Below, in pieces: positions 55,716 through 64,000 of a stretch of 64,000 nucleotides of DNA (position 1 is its first letter; every line of letters begins with the position of its first letter). The notes below the pieces were generated by a model, which was not told the DNA's origin, searched no databases, and saw nothing but the letters and a program-made list of their open reading frames with translations. This stretch comes from Zanthoxylum bungeanum (taxonomy: Eukaryota > Streptophyta > Magnoliopsida > Sapindales > Rutaceae): the NCBI GenBank assembly GCA_019454045.1, contig SKCR01007813.1, positions 558,001-622,000 of the forward strand, given 5' to 3'. Both the position numbers and the translations under genes were made by a program.

Positions 55716-58579
55716 TGTAGGCACTGTATTTTTGCATATAAGTCCCTATGATGATTCTCATTTGGAGACACTACCTTTTAAGTCGAGGAAGTCGCGGGAA
55801 ACGGACGTCGGAAGGGAATCGGTATTTTCGTTAGATTTTATTCATTTGTTTAGCATCAGACTCGCTTGTGGACCTCTGTTTTAAAATTCACCTAGCCCAA
55901 AACACCACTAAGCCCACCACCAAAAGCCAACCACACGCCTAAGCTAAGCCCACACACGCCCAAGCCCAATTAAATCTCATCCAAAATAATAAAACACATA
56001 TTTAACACATGGTGAAATTAAAACAAATCTAAAAAATCACATACCAAATTAAAATAAATCAAGTAAAATATAAAATATATCCCTACCTAAATAAAACAAA
56101 TCTCATGCCTAATTAAGATAAATCAAATATGTGATATTCCTAAACAAGCCAAATCTTGTCCCCAATTAAATATTTTTTTCCTTGTGTGACACTAATTAAA
56201 TGGTATCCCTTTTATTACACAAATCTTATTCCTTTTCAAACATGGATTCACCTTAGCCTTTGCCTATAAAAGAAACCCAAAATCAACCCTTGCCCTCTCC
56301 TAACATTCACGCCAAAAGAGAAATCCACCCACATATTCATGCAACCAAAGCCTCCCCCTCCATTCACATATTCACGCAGGAAACAGCCTCTTAAACCTAG
56401 CCAACACTGACTAACCATCTCACTGCCACAATAACCTTCATTCACCAACACAAAAAACCATAAATTAATGCATGCAGTCTTGACGTGAAGCAGTAGCCAG
56501 CCAGAAGACTCTCACGGCCTGACCATGCACAAAAGAATTAAACCCTAAAAGCATTCACGCCCCTTGCCAGCCACTCACTCAACGCTCTCGCCACCTGCCA
56601 CTCACTTAGCTTCAACACTGCCCTCACAAGCCACCTTCAACACTTCACCAACATTGCCCCTCATACACAACAAACACACAGCTCTCGGCCAAGACACGTA
56701 GCACCCTCCACTCACGTTGCTGCCCCACACACAGCACACTCTCAGCACGTTACTACCTCTCTCAAAGCCACAAATCGACCCTAAATACCAGCCAAAAAAG
56801 TGACCGAAACAGTAAACCAAATAGCCCTTAAACAGACAAAAAAATCAGCCCCAAATAGTCCTTAAAACCACACAGAAACAGCCCCTACACACAGCCAAAT
56901 TAGTGAATAAATAACTCCGAAAACAGCCCAAAAACAGTGCCAAAACCGAGACCAAAATAGTCCATTAATTACCATAAAACAGTGACCAGAAAATACCCCT
57001 TAAACAGCAGCAAAACAGAGTAAAAAATAGTAGTCCGAGCAGTGAAACAGCGAGGAAAGACGTGAACCAGTGAACCAGAAGAGTTGCGGAGTGTTAGCCC
57101 TTCCGACGGCTTTGTAACGCGCTTCCAAGAGTCGACATAAAGGGTTAGGCCTGAGGGCACCTTTCTTATTTATCTTTATTCTTGTTTTAATCCTTTATTG
57201 AATTTTCTTCGCATGAGAGTTGTTGATTGATGTGTGTTGTGGCCCTTGAATGAATGGAAAATGTGTCGTCTCTTGTGGTATATAGGATGGAAACCCAGAC
57301 GTAAATTCCGTAGCCGAATCCGAATGGACGGTAGTGCGGTATGTACTTGGGATACAACTCCATGTACCACTTGAGCAAACGGAACATATTTTGATATGTT
57401 TTATCTTGTTTGTTTATTATCCGCATTTTATATTTCGCCATTTAATTTCCGTAAGACTATTCATTTGTATTGATGATGTGATGCACATGGGCTTAGTATG
57501 TTGGCCTAAAGGTTCTCTATTTGAGGGAAGAAAAAGTCTAAAAGACTACCTTTACGACAATACTTTGCCGCGCCGGACAAAGTGTGTTTGATTGAATTTG
57601 ATATATGTTTAATCAAATATGCGAAGTCCTATATTGTTGTCTTTATTTTATATGTATTGTAATCTAATGCGCATGAGCTTATTATGTTGGTATAAAGGTT
57701 CTCTATTTGAGAGAAGAAAAGTCCAAAAGGCTACCTTTATGACAGTACTTCGCCGCGTCTTTTATTATTCCGTTGTTTGCTTTCTGTATGTCATCTCTTT
57801 GCATAATCATGCATCATATTGCAATGCACATGGGCAAATCAAGTTGGATTAAAGGTCCTCCATTTTGAGGGATAGAAAGCCGAAGGGCTACCTTTGCCAC
57901 TACGTTTTGCCGCGCCGGACAAAGTATGTTCGATTGAATGTGAAATACGTTTAATCGGACACTCGAAGTCCTATATAGATGTGGGCATATGTCGCATCTC
58001 TTTTCTTTCACTTTCATTGTCTATCTTTTGCATCGCATCATTGCACGTTTATTTTAATGTACAACTGCCTCATTAGTTATCTCTTTGCATTATGTACCTA
58101 ATTGTTTCTCTTTATTACGCATGATTGTGCAATTGCCATTTCCTTGCGTTTCCGTATCCATGAATATGGTGTACTTACGAAGTTGTATGCTTGCCGTATT
58201 TCTATTTACCTTTATGCATGCAAATTTGGACATAGGTTATATGAAAATTCGGACATAGGTTATATGCAAACTTAGATATGAGCCTTGTACTTATGCATGC
58301 AAACTTAGGAGTAAATTATCCTTGGAAATATATGTTGCTTAGGCTTGGTTAGATTATTGCACAAATCATTTCATTACAAGTGGCATAAGTAAGGGACCAT
58401 TCCGAACCCAACGGTTTGAGGTCTTCCCTTGCGAGGGGTGAGTACGGCCTCAAATCATTTTCCTGGTTCACACCAGGTGGCGACTCCATTATTCTTCGGT
58501 TTAGTCCCCCGCGGGCTACTCCGTACTCCCAACCGGGCCGCGAGCCTGGAACAACGTCGTCCAACATCTGTGTCCTACA
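55716..58579 (+). mobile_element. Solo Tat-like LTR (LTR 3) with TCTTC target duplication
   Basis: 2864 bp, TGTAGGCACTG to TGTCCTACA, flanked by perfect TCTTC repeats at 55711-55715 and 58580-58584. There is no internal region. Same family as 45486-47900 but opposite orientation and longer. About 57470-57970 contains three related blocks of the type ATGGGCTTAGTATGTTGG ... GCCGCGCCGGACAAAG that account for part of the extra length. Confidence 0.92.
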
Positions 58580-58845
58580 TCTTCGCGATTATCAGACACC
58601 ATTAATAAAGAACGACAACGAGTATTGCAATTCCAGCGTGCACATTTATAACAAACACCCATTTGCTTAGCTCTACGTTTCTTTGCATAGGTGCTTCTTC
58701 CAAAACCAGGCAGATGTGAAATAAAAGAGTCAGAAGACTCACCTACCAATTGGACCCGTGCTTCAATTACCCAACGAATATCATTAGGAACACCATGGAT
58801 CGTTAGTAATCTCATCCGTTCCAAGCGAGCTTTGTAGACTTTCAT
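58580..58845 (-). pseudogene. 5' part of a small Cys-rich gene resembling plant-virus nucleic-acid-binding proteins, in an Athila-like element
   Basis: About 88 codons before the solo LTR. A helical N-terminal half is followed by a Gly-Arg-Ser-Thr-Tyr-Ala motif (residues 49-54), a run of basic residues (55-58) and four Cys at 65, 68, 73 and 77 (C-x2-C-x4-C-x3-C). This order, a GRSxxA-basic motif directly before a Cys cluster, is what I know from the small 3'-proximal proteins of carlaviruses and vitiviruses, several of which act as silencing suppressors. In the retroelement the role is unknown. Another in-frame ATG lies at 58905, but a TAA at 58855-58857 separates it, so the gene may have lost its first ~20 codons to a nonsense change. 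It is 170 bp downstream of integrase. Confidence 0.6.
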
Positions 58846-59018
58846 CAGAGAGATTTAAGGGAGAGAAGGAAATTGCTTGTGAAGATTTGTGAGAACTTCC
58901 TCCATCCTAAAATGTCTTAATATGCAAAAACTAAACACAAAAAATTAAATCATACCAAATCAAAATATATACACAAATTGCATCGGTTGCCTCCCTACTA
59001 GCGCTAAGTTTAACGTCG
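58846..59018 (-). other. Post-integrase spacer with GGGAGGCAACC block
   Basis: On the minus strand, shortly after the integrase stop, comes AGCGCTAGTAGGGAGGCAAC, a block I associate with the same position in plant Athila elements. An A/T-rich stretch and the possible lost start (ATG 58905) of the Cys-rich gene follow. Confidence 0.55.
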
Positions 59019-59923
59019 TCAGCTAGACGTGACTTCTCGATCGTTAGGCTGGATCTGAAAGTGTGACACTTTCTTTTTGTCGCTCAAATGATTCTCCCAG
59101 TAGTGCTTGACACGCTGACTATTAACCTTGAATGTTTCGTTGGTGTTGGGATCCAGTAACTCAACAGCTCCATATGGTAAAACCTGAGTGATCATAAATC
59201 GACCTGACCACCTTGATTTCAACTTTACAGGGAAAAGCTTCAACCGTGAATTATACAACAACACTTGCTGCCTTGGTTCCAACTGTCTGTGCACTATTTT
59301 TTGATCATACCATTTCTTGGTATTTTCTTTGTACAATCTGGCATTCTCATAAGCCTGTAAGCGAAATTCCTCCAATTCGTTGTGTTGGTGAAGTCTTTTC
59401 TCTTATGCAGCTTGTGAATCAAAATTCAACTTCTTTAGTGCCCAGTACGCCTTGTGCTCAAGCTCAACTGGCAGATGGCACGCTTTCTCAAACACCAATC
59501 GATATGGGGACATAACAATGGGTGTCTTGTAAGCTGTTCGGTAGGCCCATAATGCATCATCTAGTTTTGTTGACCAGTCATTCCTTGTTGATCCAACGGT
59601 TCTCTCCAAGATTCTTTTGATTTCTCTATTTGAAACTTCAACCTGTCCATTTGACTGTGGATGATAAGCAGTTGCAACCTTGTGAGTAACTCCGTATTTG
59701 GATAGGAGTGCATCAAAGTATTTGTTGCAGAAATGTGATCCACCATAACTGATAATTGCCCGAGGTGTTCCGAACCGAGTGAAAATGTTCTTTTTCAGGA
59801 ATTTGATCACCACTTTTGAATCATTGGATGGTAGTGCAATTGCTTCAACCCATTTGGAGATGTAGTCTACAACAACCAGGATGTACAGGTTTCCGAATGA
59901 TGGAACAAAAGGTCTCATGAAAT
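59019..59923 (-). pseudogene. Athila-like integrase, C-terminal two thirds
   Basis: Starts at the junction with the Tat-like LTR (residues [11 protein letters not shown]) and continues through the core: [12 protein letters not shown] with the first catalytic Asp, then [10 protein letters not shown] where the second catalytic Asp is replaced by Tyr, then the [17 protein letters not shown] segment with the catalytic Glu. An in-frame stop at 59403-59405 precedes a conserved C-terminal domain (SRLKLFPVKLKSRWSG) that reads on in the same frame to 59019. The zinc-binding N terminus and everything upstream are cut off by the insertion. It is not functional, but similarity to Athila integrases is strong along its length. 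Confidence 0.88.
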
Positions 59924-62900
59924 TGTAGGCACTGCATTTTGCATATAAGTCCCGATGATGAGTCTCGTACGGAGGCACAACTCTTTAGGTTACGAAAGTC
60001 GCGGGAAACGAATGTCGGAAGGGGAAATTCAGAATAAGTATGTCATCAGATTCAATTCACATGTTCACTGCTTTCGTTCGTGCTGTGTTTGTTAACACGT
60101 TCGAACGTCAAGCAGATTGCGGGCGTTCGTGCAGTGTTCGAATCATCGTTCGAACGGTGTCGGTACTTCTGGTTTTGTTGCTAGCCTCACGCCCAAGCTT
60201 AATTAGCCCACCAAAACCCACCCAAAAATAATTAAAACATTTAAAACATGTCACAAATTAAAATAATATCCTTCCTAAATTAAATAAATCACATCCCAAT
60301 TTAAATAATTCACATACCTAAATGAAACAAATCAAATATATGATCTTCCTTATTAAGCCAAATCATGTCCCCAATTAACTAGATATTTTCCTTGTGAGAC
60401 ACCAATTAGGATATTCCCCCCATAATTACTTGATCTCATTCCTATTCAAACAAGAGAAATCCTAGCCCTTGCCTATAAAAGAAACACAAATCCAACCTTA
60501 GAACATGAAGCACATACATAAAAATCACAGAAAATTCTGCAAAGCATTAACCCCCAAAAACTCTCCTAGTTCAATCTCAAAAACGACACAGCCCTAAGAC
60601 TCAAAAACACACCAACAGATACACTGCAACACTACCACACGCAGACCAACCCTTGAACCAAAACCAATAAACATGAAACAGCTCCTAACTACAGCCCTAA
60701 AATAGTCCAAAACAGTCCCCGAATTAACCCCAAAACAGCCCTTATTTACCGTAAGAAATAGCAGCAAAACAACAGCAAAACAGCAACAAAACAGAGGAAA
60801 CAATAGCTCAAAACACCGAAGCAGTGAACGAGAACAGTGGACCAGTGAACCGGAGGAATTACGGAGCACCAACCCTTCCAACGGCCGTGTAATGCACTTT
60901 CGAGAGACGACCTAAGAGGTTAGACCTGAGGGCACCCTTTTTATTTATTCTTATTTTTTTGTTGTTTATTAGAATTCCCTCGCATGAGAGTCGTTTGTTA
61001 ATATATGTTGTGGTCCTTGAATGAATGAAATATGTGTTCTCTCTTGTGGTATATCGGATGGAAATCCGGACATAAATTCCGTAGCCGAATTCGAATAAAC
61101 GGTATTACGGTCTGCACTCGGGATACAATGCCACGTTTCACTTGAGAGATTCACACATTTTGTTTCATCCAACCTTGTATTCGAGCATGATTGGGTTGCT
61201 AGCATGTTATTTATCTTTTAAGCATGATTTAATCGTTAATATGCTATTACTTTTTGCATTTTAATTTATATGCATTGTGATGTAATGCGTATGGGCTTAG
61301 TATGTTAGTCTAAAGGTTCTCAATTTGAGGGGAGAAAAGTCCAAAAGGCTATATTTACGACAATACTTTGCCGCGCCGGACGAAGTGTGTTTGATTGAAT
61401 GTGAGATACGTTTAATCGGATATACGAAAGTCCACATTATTGTCTCATTCATTTTTATGCATTATGATATAATGCGCATGGGCTAGCTAGGGTGGATTAA
61501 AGGTCCTCTATTCGAGGGAAATGCCCGAAGGCTACCTTTACCACGATGTTTTGCTGCTCTTTTTATTATGTCATTTACCCTTTGCATATCATTGCTTTAT
61601 TTACGCATGCATTACATTCTAGTGTGCATGGGCTAACTAGGGTGGATTCAAGGTCCTCCATTCGAGGGAAAATGCCTAAAGGCTATCTTTAGCATGATGT
61701 TTTGCCGCACCAGACGAGGTACACCCGATTGAATGAGAATGAGTTCAATCGGGCACACGGGGTCCTACATTATGGATTTCCTTATCTATGTATGTGTTGT
61801 GTCGTCTATCATACATCAGGACTTATCCCGTGCGAACGCGTTCTCGAATGCTATACGAACGCGAACCTTCTGTTTACCATTCGAACGCGTTTACGAACGC
61901 TACTCGAACGCGCATGTGTTTTATTCATTTTATCATACATCAGGTCTTGTCTCATTCGAACGCGTTCTCGAACGCTATACGAACGCGAACCTTCTGTTTA
62001 CTGTTCGAACGCGTTTACTAACGCTACTCGAACGTGCACATATTTTCTTTATTTTATCATACATCAGGTCTGATCCCGTTCAAACATGTTCTTAAACGCT
62101 ATACGATTGCGAACCTTCTGTTTACCATTCGAACATTTTTTCGAACGCTACTCGAACGTTCATGCATTTTGTTTTATCATGCATCAGGTCTTGTCCCGTT
62201 CGAACGCATTCTCGAACGCTATACGAATGCAAACATTCTGTTTACCGTTCGAACGTGTTTTCAAACGCTACACGAACGCACATACACTGAACTGAGTCAT
62301 TTTCATCATATTTCATGCATGATTTCTTCTTGGGTGATTTCTCTTGCATTATGTAATTAACCATGCCATTCCATTGTTGACACTTTTACTGTTATCATCC
62401 ATTTGTATTCCCACATTCATCTATTTGATGTGTTCGGAAGATTGTGTTCAAGCATGATTAGGTTGTTAGGATGTTACTTGTTTCTCAAGCATGATTTAGC
62501 CATTAGTGTGTTATTCCTCTATGCATGATCTTGTTATCTCCTTTCACAATAACTGTTTCTTTATCTTTATGTTTAGGTTGTTATTTATTTTTCGTGTTTG
62601 ATAATTCAACATGTTCATGAGATTATTGTGTGATATCGTATGTTTGCCGTTATGATGATTCATTTTATACATGTGAACTTAGGAGTAGATTATCTTTGGA
62701 AATATACGTTGCTTAGGCTTGGTTAGATTATTGCACAAATCATATCATTATAAGTGGCATAAGTAAGGGACCATTCCGAACCCAACGGTTTGAGGTCTTC
62801 CCTTGCGAGGGGTGAGTGCGGCCTTAAATCATTTTCCCGGTTCACACCGGGTGGCGACTTCATATTATTTCTCCGGTTTAGTTCCCCCGTGGGCTACTCC

Positions 62901-62957
62901 GTACTCCTGACCGGGCCGCGAGCCCGGAATAGCGTCGTCCAACATCTGTGTCCTACA
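59924..62957 (+). repeat. Tat-like LTR 4 (5' LTR of an element leaving the window)
   Basis: 3034 bp, TGTAGGCACTGC to TGTCCTACA, followed by a primer-binding site, so it is a 5' LTR of a plus-strand element whose body is mostly beyond 64000. It interrupts the Athila integrase; the left flank is GAAAT. It is the longest of the four LTRs because it has more tandem units. Confidence 0.88.
61826..62290. repeat. Array of about 120-bp units rich in CGTTCGAACG palindromes in LTR 4
   Basis: Four units, each with a CATCAGG-T-CTTGTCC lead, TTCGAACGCGTTCTCGAACG, GCGAACCTTCTGTTTACC and another TTCGAACG. Starts near 61826, 61945, 62065 and 62185. The shorter LTRs 1 and 2 have about two units. The open frames running through it on the plus strand are repeat-driven. 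Confidence 0.85.
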
Positions 62958-62958
62958 G

Positions 62959-62978
62959 TCTGGTGACTCCACTGGGGA
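62959..62978 (+). other. Primer-binding site of the right-hand Tat-like element
   Basis: TCTGGTGACTCCACTGGGGA follows the LTR end after one base. It differs by one base (T for C) from the site in the gag-only element. The following leader (62979-63522) is related to 51187-52060 in reverse. Confidence 0.75.
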
Positions 62979-63522
62979 TAGAGAATTGGCCCTGAAATAA
63001 AGCCTTGTAATGATTGTGATTTGTGCTTTAATTAACCGTGTTTACCTTCGGTTGAAAGGGGTTTAATCAAAGGCAATTTTAAGGCTAGGTAATGGTTTGG
63101 TGTCTTCCCTCATTCACTACCTTTCTATAAGGAAAAGCTGCGAAGGCACCTAGATAATCATGTACTTGTAGCCTACCGTGATGGACTAATTTGGAGGACT
63201 CGTTGTTTATTCCTGTCACCAAGCGATAAGAGCCTAAGAGGCTTGGGTTTTTAAGAGAGTTCGCTCCGCCCTCCCTCTGGGGAATCTACAATGGGAAATC
63301 CATTTGACAGTCAGTCACGCACCATAACTCGTTGGCACGTACCGTAAGGTATAAAAAAGGGTGCGCTCACTCGGTTGCTCGAACCCTTGAGTGGGGAGAC
63401 CTAGTTGTGGGCAATCCTTCGCCAGCGAGAGTCCTTATTCACTCTCCCGTAAACCCACACGTAGACCGGAGTTGTATGACCTATAGTAACTATTTCCTTG
63501 TGCTTGTGGACCATCCTCATTT
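62979..63522 (+). other. Leader of the right-hand Tat-like element
   Basis: Noncoding leader with the same landmarks as the gag-only copy (CCTCTGGGGAATCTACAATGGGAAATCC, GTGCGCTCACT, GGACCATCCTCATTTG). It is interrupted at 63523 by a GC-rich TIR element. The frame 63332-63526 has a counterpart in the other leader (51524-51721 minus) and is probably not a gene. Confidence 0.6.
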
Positions 63523-64000
63523 GTAAGGGTGGCAGTTTAGCCCGCGGGCCGGCCCGTGGTGGAAAAATTTCGGGCCGGGCCTTAAAATGAAAGCCCGACT
63601 CAGGCCCGGGCCAGGGCCGGGCTTTCTTATTTTGGCCCGGGCCCGGCCCGGCCCGTGCAAAAATTTAAAAAAAAAACATAAATATATATATATATTCTTA
63701 ATATGTTTGCCAAAATTTAAAAAAAAACATAAATATATATATATTCTTAATATGTTTATATCATTTTTATTTATTTTTAGCATTTAAATTGTTAATTTAT
63801 CAATGAAACTTGTGATTTATTTATAAATTGTCTTTGTATATAGTGTAAATATATTTTATATTTATATATTTTAATTTTTAAATTTTTTTTTTAAATTCGG
63901 GCCCAAAAAAAGCCCGGGCCCGGGTTTTTTTTTTTTTGTTGGTCGGGCTCGGGCCGGGCTTGCAAAAGCCTAGCCCGGCCCGGCCCATTGCCACCCTTAC
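63523..64000. mobile_element. Non-autonomous TIR element (hAT-type MITE-like) at the window edge
   Basis: The left end is GTAAGGGTGGCAGTTTAG and the right end TTGCCACCCTTAC; GTAAGGGTGGCA is a perfect 12-bp inverted repeat. Subterminal arms are dominated by GGGCCGGGCC/GGCCCGGGCC units, while the core is AT-rich with an 80-bp internal duplication (AAAAAAACATAAATATATAT at about 63670 and 63720). No transposase. The right target duplication falls outside the window. The hAT assignment rests on the GGGTGGCAA-type end seen in common plant elements. Confidence 0.75.

Larger units (their letters stand above)
42135..59923 (-). mobile_element. Athila-like Ty3/Gypsy element (3' half) with extra genes, broken by nested insertions
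   Basis: Read on the minus strand and skipping later insertions: integrase 59923-59019, GGGAGGCAACC block typical after Athila integrase (about 58995), Cys-rich nucleic-acid-binding-like gene (58845-58580 plus 55715-55488), LOG-like gene 55239-54589, GGGGACAATGT and TTTAGGTTTGGGGGAGG tract (54530-54489), AT-rich tail 45485-44243, 3' LTR 44242-42135. Insertions: Tat-like element 45486-54488, solo LTR 55716-58579, Tat-like LTR from 59924 rightward. gag, protease, RT and the 5' LTR must lie beyond 64000 or be lost. Athila elements usually carry an env-like frame after integrase; this one has two different genes there. Confidence 0.65.

Noticed and set aside
55488..58845. An integrated plant-virus genome fragment as the source of the Cys-rich gene
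   Set aside because: No neighbouring viral replicase, movement or coat gene is seen; the gene sits directly after Athila integrase on the same strand. A retroelement gene of viral type fits better, though the ultimate origin is open.

Overview
This is plant nuclear DNA, most likely from a eudicot. The left third carries two intron-rich, highly conserved plant genes. The right two thirds is nested LTR-retrotransposon DNA with Copia, Athila-like and Tat-like signatures. All calls were made by reading the sequence; no database search was run.

Genic part (about 1-22.5 kb). A complete RAD21/SCC1-type cohesin gene (SYN4-like, 15 coding exons, plus strand, 3387-14974) converges on a complete GH1 beta-glucosidase gene (BGLU42-like, 13 coding exons, minus strand, 15620-22135). 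Both exon chains stay in frame from ATG to stop, giving about 1106 and 489 residues. Their introns hold several small insertions: a 773-bp TIR element with 9-bp target duplication, a miniature Copia-derived element, and a solo LTR with a 5-bp target duplication. Three short tandem duplications lie in or near the genes. Two copies of one SINE family bracket the gene pair.

Repeat part (about 24-64 kb). A minus-strand Copia element with unusually long LTRs (about 3.1 kb, 28838-31998 and 37391-40449) surrounds a decayed pol. Next comes a minus-strand Athila-like Ty3/Gypsy element, of which the window holds the 3' half: integrase (59923 down to 59019), an extra small gene resembling plant-virus Cys-rich nucleic-acid-binding proteins (58845-58580 and 55715-55488), an intronless LOG-like gene (55239-54589), an AT-rich 3' region and a 3' LTR (44242-42135). 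Three insertions of a Tat-like family with 2.4-3.0-kb LTRs broke it up: a gag-only copy (45486-54488), a solo LTR with TCTTC target duplication (55716-58579) that splits the extra gene, and a copy starting at 59924 that truncates the integrase and leaves the window. A GC-rich TIR element occupies the right edge (63523-64000).

Most notable: the Athila-like element appears to carry two non-canonical cargo genes after integrase, one like viral Cys-rich nucleic-acid-binding proteins and one LOG-like cytokinin-activation gene whose catalytic box is altered. The LOG-like gene now sits in the loop of a >2-kb LTR inverted repeat.
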